Shown piece by piece: positions 1-8,295 of a DNA stretch of 21,217 nt. The stretch comes from Clostridiales bacterium (GTDB lineage Bacteria; Bacillota; Clostridia; Christensenellales; Christensenellaceae): positions 1 through 21,217 of the forward strand of contig QAKS01000081.1 in NCBI GenBank assembly GCA_003343685.1, written 5' to 3'. The number at the start of each line of letters is the position of its first letter. The first letter of the stretch is position 1. The translations under genes and the position numbers were made by a program. The notes under the pieces are model-generated. The model saw nothing but the letters and a program-made list of their open reading frames with translations, did not search any database and was not told the DNA's origin.

Positions 1-90
1 CATCCGGCGACCGGAGAGAAAATGGAGTTTACGGCGCCGCTGCCGGAATACTTTGAACGGATTCTGGAAAAACTTCCGATAAGAGAGTGA
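1..90 (+). CDS. RluD-family 23S rRNA pseudouridine synthase, C-terminal end only
   Basis: The window opens inside a reading frame that runs for 29 codons and stops with TGA. The visible peptide begins HPATGEKMEFTAPLP and ends LPIRE. A His-Pro-x-Thr-Gly-Glu stretch followed by a hydrophobic strand and an Ala-Pro-Leu-Pro segment is how RluA/RluD-family pseudouridine synthases end; these enzymes isomerise uridines in large-subunit rRNA. The catalytic Asp and any S4 domain would lie upstream and are not visible. Context agrees: in Bacillus subtilis an rluD homologue sits directly before pyrR. The family call is inferred from a short tail, so the exact paralogue is uncertain. No clear terminator was seen after the stop. 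Confidence 0.72.
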   Translation, partial: HPATGEKMEFTAPLPEYFERILEKLPIRE

Positions 91-179
91 AAAATTCCGG
101 ACTTTGGACGTGAAATGTGCGGCAATATGGGATGAACCGAAGGACTGTTCAGAAATTTGGAAAAAGCTGAAAATAGTTA

Positions 180-208
180 TTTACATGTTTCACGGGTTAT
201 GATATGAT
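180..208 (+). promoter_or_regulatory. Sigma-A type promoter of the pyr operon
   Basis: TTTACA (180-185) and TATGAT (203-208) are separated by exactly 17 bases; each differs from consensus at one position. A second overlapping TATGAT lies at 198-203. Transcription would begin near 215, giving a leader of about 120 bases that contains the PyrR attenuator. The placement just upstream of the PyrR-binding loop supports the call. Confidence 0.7.
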
Positions 209-227
209 GATAGACGAAATGAAAAGA

Positions 228-260
228 CCTTTTTAACTTGTCCGGCGAGGCAAGAAGAGG
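228..260 (+). promoter_or_regulatory. PyrR-binding RNA loop (anti-antiterminator) in the pyr leader
   Basis: The loop TCCGGCGAGGC (241-251) fits the conserved PyrR target pattern UCCNGNGAGGY. It is closed by CTTG (237-240) pairing with CAAG (251-254), and a lower stem CCT (228-230) with AGG (258-260) is separated by an unpaired internal bulge, as in known PyrR sites. In this family PyrR with bound UMP or UTP stabilises the loop and so favours the downstream terminator. The 3' part GGCAAG (249-254) can instead pair with CTTGCC (288-293), which would form the antiterminator. The pairing is seen in the sequence; the regulatory reading follows from the Bacillus model. Confidence 0.85.
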
Positions 261-283
261 AATGATATTTTTGTTGTATGCTT

Positions 284-315
284 ATGCCTTGCCGCAGTGC
301 GGCTTGGCATTTTTT
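284..315 (+). terminator. pyr leader attenuator terminator
   Basis: ATGCC (284-288) and GCCGC (291-295) pair with GCGGC (299-303) and GGCAT (306-310) around a small TT/TT internal loop and an AGT apical loop. A run of six T residues (310-315) follows, giving a Rho-independent terminator 20 bases ahead of pyrR. Its left arm overlaps the sequence needed for the antiterminator, so the two folds exclude each other. Confidence 0.82.
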
Positions 316-335
316 GTTGCCTGAAAGGAGAGAAT

Positions 336-887
336 ATGGAGCCGAAAAAGCTGGTGATGGATGGTGTTGCCATGGATCGGGCGATTGCGAGAATTTCTCA
401 CGAGATTGTGGAAAAAAATCGGGGAACCGAGGGAGTCTGCCTTGTGGGAATTCAGCGCCGCGGCGTGCCTCTGGCAAAGGAAATCGGAGAAAATATTAAA
501 AAGTTTGAGGGGGTAGAGCTGGAAATCGGGAGTCTGGATATCACGTTTTACAGAGACGATCTATCGATGCTGGCCGAGCATCCCCTGATCAATGGCAGCG
601 ATCTGGGCTTTGACATCTACGGCAAGACGCTGGTGCTGGTAGACGACGTGCTTTATACGGGGCGCACCATCCGCGCCGCTATTGAGGCGCTTATGGATGT
701 GGGGCGTCCGGATAAAATACAGCTGGCCGTACTGGTGGACAGAGGGCATAGAGAACTGCCTATCCGTGCCGATTATGTGGGGAAAAATCTTCCCACATCG
801 GCGCAGGAGGCGGTAGCGGTGCGTGTGGAGGAGTTTGACGGTGCGCGCGAAGTGGTGATATTGGATAAGGACGGAGGTAATAACTGA
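336..887 (+). CDS. pyrR: PyrR, pyr operon RNA-binding attenuator / uracil phosphoribosyltransferase-like protein
   Basis: The 183-residue product matches the usual PyrR length of about 180. It carries the phosphoribosyltransferase PRPP loop LVDDVLYTGRTIRA at residues 101-114 and the conserved stretch ending LDITFYRDDL at about 67-76. PyrR binds the leader RNA when UMP or UTP is high and causes early termination; many family members also convert uracil and PRPP to UMP. The ATG at 336 was chosen because AAAGGAG (324-330) lies five bases upstream. An in-frame GTG at 297 was rejected since it lies inside the leader terminator. The stop codon shares one base with the pyrB start (TGATG), suggesting coupled translation. 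Autoregulation is expected because its own gene is downstream of the attenuator. Confidence 0.97.
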   Translation: MEPKKLVMDGVAMDRAIARISHEIVEKNRGTEGVCLVGIQRRGVPLAKEIGENIKKFEGVELEIGSLDITFYRDDLSMLAEHPLINGSDLGFDIYGKTLVLVDDVLYTGRTIRAAIEALMDVGRPDKIQLAVLVDRGHRELPIRADYVGKNLPTSAQEAVAVRVEEFDGAREVVILDKDGGNN

Positions 888-1816
888 TGGCACTGGGAAC
901 AGGCAAGGACCTTCTGGGTCTCCGCGGCGTACCGAAGGAGGTCATTCTCGACATTTTGAACAATGCGGAGACGTTGAAAAAAATACTGGATACGCCTATG
1001 AAAAAGGCGAGCCACCTTTCGGGTAAGACGGTGGTCACGCTTTTTTACGAAAACAGCACGCGGACGCGCATGAGTTTTGAGCTGGCGTCAAAATATCTGT
1101 CGGCAAATGCCGCAAACATCTCTGCCTCTGCAAGCAGCGTTGCAAAAGGGGAGACGCTGATTGACACGGGCAGAACACTGGACGTAATGGGGACGGATGT
1201 GATTGTGATGCGCCACCCCATGAGCGGTGCGCCTCACCTGCTGGCCAAGCATGTCAAGGCGGCGGTGATTAACGGCGGAGACGGCATTAACGAGCATCCG
1301 ACACAGGCGCTGCTGGATATGCTGACGATGAAGGAGAGGTTCGGAGACCTGAAGGGATTGCGTGTGGCGATTATCGGAGACATCTACCACTCCCGTGTGG
1401 CCCGCAGCAATATCTTCGGACTGACGACTATGGGTGCGGAGGTTACGGTGTGCGGCCCGGGAACGCTCCTGCCCGTGGGTTTGGACAAGCTGGGCGCACG
1501 GTTTACGGATGACATTCACGAGGCGGTAAAAAGCAAGGATGTCGTCATGGGACTGCGGATCCAGCGCGAACGGCAGGCCGGCGGACTGTTTCCGTCGGTT
1601 CGGGAATACAATAAGTATTTCGGCATAGATAAGGCGCTGCTGGAGACGGCGGAGGACGGCGCGCTCGTCATGCATCCCGGCCCGGTGAACAGAGGCGTGG
1701 AGATGAATTCCGACGTGGCAGACGGGGAAAATTCAAAAATAACGGAGCAGGTGACCAACGGTGTTGCGGTACGTATGGCGCTGCTGTATATGATGACGAG
1801 GAGGTCCGGCAAATGA
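887..1816 (+). CDS. pyrB: Aspartate carbamoyltransferase catalytic chain
   Basis: The 309-residue protein transfers the carbamoyl group from carbamoyl phosphate to aspartate, the second step of UMP synthesis. The carbamoyl-phosphate site STRTR is at residues 57-61, the 80s-loop Ser-Val-Ala-Lys-Gly-Glu is near 84-89, HPTQALLD at 137-144 and HPGPVNRG at 263-270. Length is normal for the catalytic chain. No regulatory chain gene (pyrI) is present anywhere in the operon, so a Bacillus-like unregulated trimer is likely; control would then come through PyrR and through carbamoyl phosphate supply. GGAGGT (873-878) precedes the ATG at 887. The gene overlaps pyrR by one base and pyrC by four. Confidence 0.98.
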   Translation: MALGTGKDLLGLRGVPKEVILDILNNAETLKKILDTPMKKASHLSGKTVVTLFYENSTRTRMSFELASKYLSANAANISASASSVAKGETLIDTGRTLDVMGTDVIVMRHPMSGAPHLLAKHVKAAVINGGDGINEHPTQALLDMLTMKERFGDLKGLRVAIIGDIYHSRVARSNIFGLTTMGAEVTVCGPGTLLPVGLDKLGARFTDDIHEAVKSKDVVMGLRIQRERQAGGLFPSVREYNKYFGIDKALLETAEDGALVMHPGPVNRGVEMNSDVADGENSKITEQVTNGVAVRMALLYMMTRRSGK

Positions 1817-3084
1817 GAATGCTGATCAAAAACGGAAAGCTGGTCAATCCGAGAGGAAAGTCTGACGGGGAAATTTCCATCAAGGATGGGATGATCGAAG
1901 CGGTCGGCGCACCGTTCGGAGACTATGACGATACGATAGACGCCGATGGGATGATTGTCATGCCGGGGCTGATCGACATGCACGTGCATCTGCGCGACCC
2001 GGGATATGAATATAAAGAGGATATTTGGAGCGGCACCGCCGCCGCCGCAAAGGGAGGCTTTACGGCGGTGGCCTGTATGCCGAATACAAATCCGGTGGTT
2101 GACAACGAGGCTATCGTTACATACATTATAGATAAGGCAAAAGAGGCCGGTAAAACGAGGGTCTACCCTATTGCAGCCATTACAAAGGGCTTAAAGGGAG
2201 ACGACATAAGCGAAATGGGAATCCTGAAGGAGGCGGGCGCGGTGGCCTTCTCAGACGATGGGCGTCCCGTCATGAACAGCGGGATTATGCGCTTGGCGCT
2301 GCTCTACAGCAAAACCTTTGATGGGCTTCTGATCTCTCACTGCGAGGATTTGAATCTGATTAACGGCGGCGTGATGAACGAGGGAGACGAGTCCACGATG
2401 ATCGGGCTTCGGGGGATTAGCCGCGCGGCAGAAGAAACGATGGAAGCCAGAGATATTATTCTGGCATCAACCTATGGCGGCAAAATCCATTTGGCGCATA
2501 TTTCGACACGCGGCGCCGTAGAAATGGTTCGCGAGGCAAAAAAACGCGGAATACAGGTGACTTGCGAGACATGCCCCCATTATTTCGCAGCGGACGACAG
2601 CTGGGTGGACGGATATGACGCGAATACAAAGGTCAACCCGCCTCTTCGGACAAAGGATGACGTGGCGGCGATTCGGGAAGGACTTGCCGACGGGACGATC
2701 GACTGCATCGTTACCGACCATGCACCCCATCATGCAGACGAAAAGAATGTGGAGTATGATATCGCCGCAAACGGTATCAGCGGCATTGAGTCGTCGGTGG
2801 CGCTGACGCTCGGGCTGGTACGGGACGGCGTGATCGGTTACGATCGCATGGCGGAGCTGATGAGCGCCAATCCGGCCGCGCTGCTGGGTGTGGCAGGCGG
2901 CGTCATCGAGGCGGGCAAGCCGGCGGATATTACGCTGATCGATCCGGACGAAGTCTATACTTATACGAAGGAAAGCATGATTTCTAAAGGCAAAAACAGT
3001 CCGTTTATCGGCATGAACATGCAGGGCAGAGCTGCGCTTACGATGGTGGGAGGCAATGTGGTATACGATGGGAGAAAAAGATGA
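1813..3084 (+). CDS. pyrC: Dihydroorotase, class I
   Basis: The 423-residue amidohydrolase closes carbamoyl aspartate to dihydroorotate. The metal-binding HVHLRDPG is at residues 57-64, CMPNTNPVVDN at about 88-98, a Ser-His-Cys-Glu segment with a likely metal His near 176, a second His in LAHIS near 229, and the catalytic Asp in TDHAPHH at 301-307. Size and motifs fit the longer class I enzymes of Gram-positive bacteria rather than the short E. coli type. The ATG overlaps the pyrB stop in ATGA, with GAGGAGGT upstream; a second ATG six bases later is a possible alternative start. The stop overlaps the pyrF start in the same ATGA way. Confidence 0.98.
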   Translation: MRMLIKNGKLVNPRGKSDGEISIKDGMIEAVGAPFGDYDDTIDADGMIVMPGLIDMHVHLRDPGYEYKEDIWSGTAAAAKGGFTAVACMPNTNPVVDNEAIVTYIIDKAKEAGKTRVYPIAAITKGLKGDDISEMGILKEAGAVAFSDDGRPVMNSGIMRLALLYSKTFDGLLISHCEDLNLINGGVMNEGDESTMIGLRGISRAAEETMEARDIILASTYGGKIHLAHISTRGAVEMVREAKKRGIQVTCETCPHYFAADDSWVDGYDANTKVNPPLRTKDDVAAIREGLADGTIDCIVTDHAPHHADEKNVEYDIAANGISGIESSVALTLGLVRDGVIGYDRMAELMSANPAALLGVAGGVIEAGKPADITLIDPDEVYTYTKESMISKGKNSPFIGMNMQGRAALTMVGGNVVYDGRKR

Positions 3085-4001
3085 TAGATAAACTGATTGA
3101 GGGAATCAAAGCGACAAAAAGCCCTATTTGTGTAGGTCTGGATACGATGCATACCTATCTGCCAAAGGAGTTTACCCCGGACAGAGAAAAGCCGTTGAAA
3201 AGCATAGGGGCAGCGCTGTTTGATTTCAACAAGGAGATCATTGACGCGGTGAACGACATTGTGCCGAGCGTTAAGGTGCAGGCGGCTTATTATGAGCAGT
3301 ATGGGCCGGCGGGAATGAAAGCCTTTAAAAAGACGATAGACTATGCAAAAAAGCGCGGCATGACTGTTATCGCCGATGTCAAGAGAAATGATATTGGGTC
3401 TACGGCTGCGGCGTATTCCACGGCCTATTTGGGCGGTATAGAGATGGGCGGCGAGACAGTGATGGCATATAATGCGGATTTTGCCACGGTCAATGCCTAT
3501 CTGGGGACAGACGGCGTTGCGCCGTTCCTTGCCGACTGCAAAAAATACGGCAAGGGGATTTTTGTTCTGGTCAAGACGAGCAACCCCAGCGGCGGAGAAA
3601 TACAGGACAGGAGAATGCCGGTAAAGCCCCTTTATATGACAATGGCGGATATGGTGGACAAATGGGGAGAAGAGTTGATGGGAGACTACGGCTATTCGGC
3701 AGTCGGCGCAGTCGTAGGAGCTACTTATAAAAAACAGGGGGAGCGTCTTAGAAAACGACATCCCCATATGTTTTTTCTGATCCCCGGATATGGCGCACAG
3801 GGAGCTACGGCAGACGATATTGCCGTGAATTTCGATAAAGAGGGACTCGGGGGAGTGGTCAATTCCTCTCGGGGAATCCTACTGGCCTACAGGAAAGAAA
3901 AATATCAAGGCATGCGTTTTTGGGAGGCCGCCCGCGCAGCCACATTGGATATGCGCGAGGATATCCTGAATGCGTTCAAAAGAAGCGGCATAGAGCTATA
4001 G
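3081..4001 (+). CDS. pyrF: Orotidine 5'-phosphate decarboxylase, long (type 2) form
   Basis: The enzyme removes carbon dioxide from OMP to give UMP, the last step of the pathway. The charged catalytic set is visible: Asp21 in VGLDT, Lys65 in SVKVQ, and DVKRND at residues 99-104 with Asp99, Lys101 and Asp104. At 306 residues it belongs to the longer branch of the family, not the roughly 240-residue Bacillus form. Its position between pyrC and carA also differs from B. subtilis, where pyrF stands next to pyrE at the operon end. Start ATG overlaps the pyrC stop (ATGA), with GGGAG at 3070-3074. Translation ends in TAG nine bases before carA. Confidence 0.97.
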   Translation: MIDKLIEGIKATKSPICVGLDTMHTYLPKEFTPDREKPLKSIGAALFDFNKEIIDAVNDIVPSVKVQAAYYEQYGPAGMKAFKKTIDYAKKRGMTVIADVKRNDIGSTAAAYSTAYLGGIEMGGETVMAYNADFATVNAYLGTDGVAPFLADCKKYGKGIFVLVKTSNPSGGEIQDRRMPVKPLYMTMADMVDKWGEELMGDYGYSAVGAVVGATYKKQGERLRKRHPHMFFLIPGYGAQGATADDIAVNFDKEGLGGVVNSSRGILLAYRKEKYQGMRFWEAARAATLDMREDILNAFKRSGIEL

Positions 4002-4010
4002 GAGGTAAAT

Positions 4011-5084
4011 ATGGCATTTTTAACACTGGAGGATGGTACACAATTTGAGGGGGAGGCCTTTGGCGCATCCCGGGATGTCATAGGTGAGGTGGTGTTTAAC
4101 ACCAGTATGACCGGCTATCAGTCGGTTTTGACAGATCCGTCCTATTTGGGCCAGATCGTCACTATGACCTATCCGCTCATCGGAAATTACGGCGTCAACG
4201 AGCGGGAAATGGAGGCGGAGACTCCAAAGGTGACGGCGCTGATTGTACGTGAACTATGTGAGGAGCCGAACAACTGGGAATCCAGCGGCACCTTGCGGGA
4301 GTATATGGAAAGAAACGGAATTCCGGGGCTGATGGGGATTGATACCCGTGCTCTGACAAGGAAGATCAGAAGTTTGGGAACAATGCGTGGTCTGCTGACA
4401 ATAAAACAGCCGACGGAGGAACAGCTGGAGGAAATCAAGAAATACCGAACTGTTTTGCCGGTGGATCGTGTGACGACAAAGGAAATTTATAAGCTGGGCG
4501 AGGGCTCCCGCCGTGTAGCGGTGATGGACTTTGGCCTGAAACGCAATATTATAAGGAGTCTGGTGGCGCGCGGCGTGGAAACGACCGTATTTCCGGCGAG
4601 AATAGGAGCAGAGGAAATTATCAGCGGCGGTTTCGACGGCGTGATGCTGACAAACGGCCCGGGAGACCCGAAGGAAAATGAGGAGGTCATCGGAAATATC
4701 AAAGAATTGCTGGAAAAGAGCAATGCGCCGATATTCGGGATTTGTCTGGGGCACCAGATGCTGGCAATTGCGATGGGTGCCGATACGAGCAAGATGAAAT
4801 GGGGACATAGGGGCGGGAATCATCCGGTAAAGGATGTGAAGAGAGATCGGGTGTTCATCACGTCACAGAACCACGGCTATGCGATTGTGCCGGAATCCGT
4901 GCCGGACTGCGCGGAAATCAGCCATATCAACATGAACGATGGAAGTATCGAAGGAATACGGTATAAAGGCAGGCCTGTTTTTTCGGTGCAGTTCCATCCT
5001 GAGGCGTCGCCCGGACCGCAGGATACCACATATCTGTTCGATAAATTTATCGCTAATATAGACGAATATAAGGAGGGTAAATAA
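4011..5084 (+). CDS. carA: Carbamoyl-phosphate synthase small (glutaminase) subunit
   Basis: The 357-residue subunit releases ammonia from glutamine and passes it to the large subunit for carbamoyl phosphate synthesis. An N-terminal CarA-specific domain fills about residues 1-150 (STSMTGYQ-type block near 31-38), followed by a class I glutamine amidotransferase domain. The nucleophile is Cys245 in FGICLGHQ, with His329 and Glu331 in FHPEAS completing the triad. GGAGGT (4001-4006), overlapping the pyrF stop, sets the ATG at 4011. Only one base separates its TAA from the carB start. This is the only carbamoyl phosphate synthase in the window and lies in the pyr operon, so a pyrimidine role is clear; a second arginine-linked copy elsewhere cannot be excluded. 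Confidence 0.98.
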   Translation: MAFLTLEDGTQFEGEAFGASRDVIGEVVFNTSMTGYQSVLTDPSYLGQIVTMTYPLIGNYGVNEREMEAETPKVTALIVRELCEEPNNWESSGTLREYMERNGIPGLMGIDTRALTRKIRSLGTMRGLLTIKQPTEEQLEEIKKYRTVLPVDRVTTKEIYKLGEGSRRVAVMDFGLKRNIIRSLVARGVETTVFPARIGAEEIISGGFDGVMLTNGPGDPKENEEVIGNIKELLEKSNAPIFGICLGHQMLAIAMGADTSKMKWGHRGGNHPVKDVKRDRVFITSQNHGYAIVPESVPDCAEISHINMNDGSIEGIRYKGRPVFSVQFHPEASPGPQDTTYLFDKFIANIDEYKEGK

Positions 5085-5085
5085 C

Positions 5086-8000
5086 ATGCCTCTTGATAAA
5101 AGTATTAAAAAGGTTCTGGTCGTGGGCAGCGGCCCCATTATCATAGGACAGGCGGCGGAATTTGACTATGCGGGAACGCAGGCCTGCCGCGCGCTTCGGG
5201 AAGAGGGTATCGAGGTGGTGCTGGTAAATTCCAACCCTGCTACGATTATGACGGATACCTCCATGGCGGACAGACTTTACATGGAGCCGCTTACATCTAA
5301 TGTGCTGAAAAATATTATAAGAAAAGAAAAGCCGGACTCCATGCTGGCGACACTGGGAGGTCAAACGGGGCTGAACCTTGCCATGGAGCTGTATGAAAGC
5401 GGTTTTCTGGAAGAGGAACATGTCCGTCTGCTTGGGACAGACTTTAATTCTATTAAAAAGGCAGAGGACAGGGAGTCCTTTAAGGAGACGATGATTTCCA
5501 TCGGTGAGCCGGTAATTGAGAGCGTCATTGTCACCGACGTAGATGGTGCGCTGAATTTTGCGAAAACGATCGGATATCCGGTGATCGTTCGCCCGGCCTA
5601 TACCCTTGGCGGGACAGGCGGCGGCATTGCGAAGGATGAGGCGGAGTTAAGAGAAATCTGTCACGCGGGCCTGCAGGCCAGCCGCGTGGGTCAATGCCTG
5701 ATTGAGCGCAGCGTGGCAGGCTATAAGGAGATTGAGTTTGAGGTGCTGCGGGACGGCAAGGGAAACTGCATTACCGTGTGCAGTATGGAAAATATTGACC
5801 CGGTGGGCATTCATACGGGAGACAGTATTGTTACGGCTCCGGCGCAGACATTGAGCGATAAAGAGTTTCAGATGCTGAGAAGCTCCGCTATCCGTATTAT
5901 TGATTCTCTTGGAATAGAGGGCGGCTGCAACGTACAGTATGCGCTCGATACGCGGTCCATGAACTATTATCTGATTGAGGTCAATCCCCGCGTGAGCCGT
6001 TCCTCTGCCCTTGCGAGCAAGGCGACGGGCTTCCCGATTGCTAAGACGGCGGCGAAGATCGCCATCGGCTATGGCCTGGATGAAATAAAGAACGGCGTGA
6101 CGGGAAAGACGTACGCCTGCGCCGAGCCGACGATCGACTATGTTGTGATGAAATTCCCGCGCTGGCCGTTTGATAAGTTTACGGCGGCGGACAAGCAGCT
6201 GGGCACGCGGATGAAGGCTACCGGTGAGGTCATGGCGATAGGCTGGAATTTTGAGGCGGCGCTCTTAAAAGCGGTTCGTTCGTTGGAACTGGGATTTGAC
6301 AGTCTGGAAAGCAAGTTTACGGAAGGTTTTGACAGGGAGGCGCTCATCCAAAATATTAAGGAAAAGGACGACGAGCGTCTGTTCTACATTGCCCAAGCCA
6401 TGCGTATCGGCGTGACAGACAGGGAGATCAACGAAATTACGGAGATCGACTACTTCTTCCTGAGGAAGATCAGAAACATTGTAGACATGGAGGAGAAGCT
6501 GAAGCAATGCGGCACTCCGGACAGAGCCATACTCTTAAAGGCAAAACATATGGGAATAGGAGACAGCGCTATAGCGAGGTATATCGGTAAAACTGAAAAT
6601 GAGGTGCGCGCCTTGAGGAAGGGACTTAATGTCATGCCCTCCTACAAGACCGTCGATACCTGCTCGGCGGAATTTGAGGCGGTAAGCCCTTATTATTACT
6701 CCACCTATGGCGAGGAGAACGAAGCGACGACGCCAAAGAACAAGACGGTCGTCGTACTCGGAAGCGGACCTATCCGCATAGGGCAGGGCGTGGAGTTCGA
6801 CTACTGCTCGGTTCACAGCGTCTGGGCGCTGAAAAAGGCAGGCTACGATACGGTCATCGTCAACAACAATCCCGAGACAGTCTCTACCGACTTCGACACT
6901 TCCGACCGGCTTTACTTTGAGCCGCTTACGCCCGAGGACGTTCTGAACGTGCTGGAGCAGGAGAAGCCTGTCGGCGTCGTCGTGCAGTTCGGCGGTCAAA
7001 CCGCCATTAAGCTGGCAAAATATGTGGACGCGGCAGGATATAAAATACTGGGTACAGACTTGGAGCATATAGACGCTGCCGAGGATCGGGAGGTCTTTGA
7101 TGAGGTGCTGGAAAGCATCGGCGTTTCGCGTCCGCAGGGGCTCACCGTATTTACGGAGGATGAGGCGGTTGCTGCGGCGGAGAAACTGGGCTATCCTGTA
7201 TTGGTGCGGCCGTCCTATGTCTTGGGCGGACAGGGCATGGAAATCGCCTATGAAGAGAAAAATGTCCGCGAGTATATGCGGATTATCGGACGGGCAAAGC
7301 AGGAGCATCCTATCCTGATTGACAAATACATGGTCGGCAAGGAGCTGGAGGTGGACGCGGTCTGCGACGGAGAGGACATTCTGATTCCCGGAATCATGGA
7401 GCACATCGAACGGGCGGGCGTCCACTCGGGCGACAGCATTTCCGTATATCCGCCGGTTTCGATTCCGGAGTCGAGGATCCGCGAGATCACAGACGTGACC
7501 CACAAGCTGGCGAAGGCTTTGAAGGTAGTGGGGCTGATGAATGTGCAGTACGTGATCTCAAAGGATAAGCTGTATGTCATTGAGGTGAATCCGAGGGCAA
7601 GCCGAACCGTGCCCTATATCAGTAAGGTTACGGGCGTTCCTTTTATCGACGTGGCGATTGAAACGATATTGGGAAAAAAACTCAAAAGTATTGGCTGCGG
7701 CACGGGGCTGCATCCGTCGGGAAAGGTGTTTGCCATCAAGGTGCCGGTGTTCTCCTTTGAAAAGCTGCCGCAGGTGGAGGTGAGCTTGGGGCCGGAGATG
7801 AAGTCCACCGGCGAAGTGCTGGGGCTGTCCCGTGATTATAATGAAGCGGTATTCAAGGGACTGATTGCTGCAGGCGTCAATGTGCCTTATGACGGCGGCA
7901 AGGTGATCATGACGATTGCAGACCAGAGCAAGCAGGAGAGCATTCCCATCGGCGCAGTGCTGGATTATTTGGGATTTGATATCTATGCGACAGAGGGAAC

Positions 8001-8295
8001 GGCAAACCTTCTGAATTTTAACTTTGTGGCGGCAAATAAGATTGGCAAGTTTGACGGCGCCAGCCCTAATGTAAAAGAATTGATCGAGAGCGATACTGTG
8101 AAGCTCATCATCAATACGCCGACAAAGGGCAGGCTGAAAAGCACAGACGGCTTCAGAATACGTCGTATGGCTGTGGAGAGGAGTATTCCCTGCCTGACGT
8201 CGCTGGACACGGCAAAGGCGCTGGCGCATTGCCTGAAGCTCAGAAAGAGCGACGCGGATTTGGAACCTTTGGCGCTGCAGGAGCTGAGTGAGTAA
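5086..8295 (+). CDS. carB: Carbamoyl-phosphate synthase large subunit
   Basis: The 1069-residue protein is full length and shows the expected internal duplication. Each half begins with a nucleotide-binding segment of the form V-V-x-GSGPIxIGQ (near residues 10-20 and 563-573) and contains an ATP-grasp fold; the first half makes carboxyphosphate and carbamate, the second phosphorylates carbamate. The linker between them is the oligomerisation region at about 400-550. The C-terminal part from about residue 935 (GKVIMTIAD, then FDIYATEGTA) is the MGS-like allosteric domain where nucleotides act on the enzyme. AGGAGGG (5071-5077) precedes the ATG. The TAA shares one base with the pyrK ATG (TAATG). 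No truncation or frameshift was seen. Confidence 0.98.
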   Translation: MPLDKSIKKVLVVGSGPIIIGQAAEFDYAGTQACRALREEGIEVVLVNSNPATIMTDTSMADRLYMEPLTSNVLKNIIRKEKPDSMLATLGGQTGLNLAMELYESGFLEEEHVRLLGTDFNSIKKAEDRESFKETMISIGEPVIESVIVTDVDGALNFAKTIGYPVIVRPAYTLGGTGGGIAKDEAELREICHAGLQASRVGQCLIERSVAGYKEIEFEVLRDGKGNCITVCSMENIDPVGIHTGDSIVTAPAQTLSDKEFQMLRSSAIRIIDSLGIEGGCNVQYALDTRSMNYYLIEVNPRVSRSSALASKATGFPIAKTAAKIAIGYGLDEIKNGVTGKTYACAEPTIDYVVMKFPRWPFDKFTAADKQLGTRMKATGEVMAIGWNFEAALLKAVRSLELGFDSLESKFTEGFDREALIQNIKEKDDERLFYIAQAMRIGVTDREINEITEIDYFFLRKIRNIVDMEEKLKQCGTPDRAILLKAKHMGIGDSAIARYIGKTENEVRALRKGLNVMPSYKTVDTCSAEFEAVSPYYYSTYGEENEATTPKNKTVVVLGSGPIRIGQGVEFDYCSVHSVWALKKAGYDTVIVNNNPETVSTDFDTSDRLYFEPLTPEDVLNVLEQEKPVGVVVQFGGQTAIKLAKYVDAAGYKILGTDLEHIDAAEDREVFDEVLESIGVSRPQGLTVFTEDEAVAAAEKLGYPVLVRPSYVLGGQGMEIAYEEKNVREYMRIIGRAKQEHPILIDKYMVGKELEVDAVCDGEDILIPGIMEHIERAGVHSGDSISVYPPVSIPESRIREITDVTHKLAKALKVVGLMNVQYVISKDKLYVIEVNPRASRTVPYISKVTGVPFIDVAIETILGKKLKSIGCGTGLHPSGKVFAIKVPVFSFEKLPQVEVSLGPEMKSTGEVLGLSRDYNEAVFKGLIAAGVNVPYDGGKVIMTIADQSKQESIPIGAVLDYLGFDIYATEGTANLLNFNFVAANKIGKFDGASPNVKELIESDTVKLIINTPTKGRLKSTDGFRIRRMAVERSIPCLTSLDTAKALAHCLKLRKSDADLEPLALQELSE

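Noticed and set aside
297..335. Upstream GTG start for pyrR
   Set aside because: It lies inside the leader terminator stem, has no ribosome site, and would add residues absent from PyrR proteins. The ATG at 336 has a good site.
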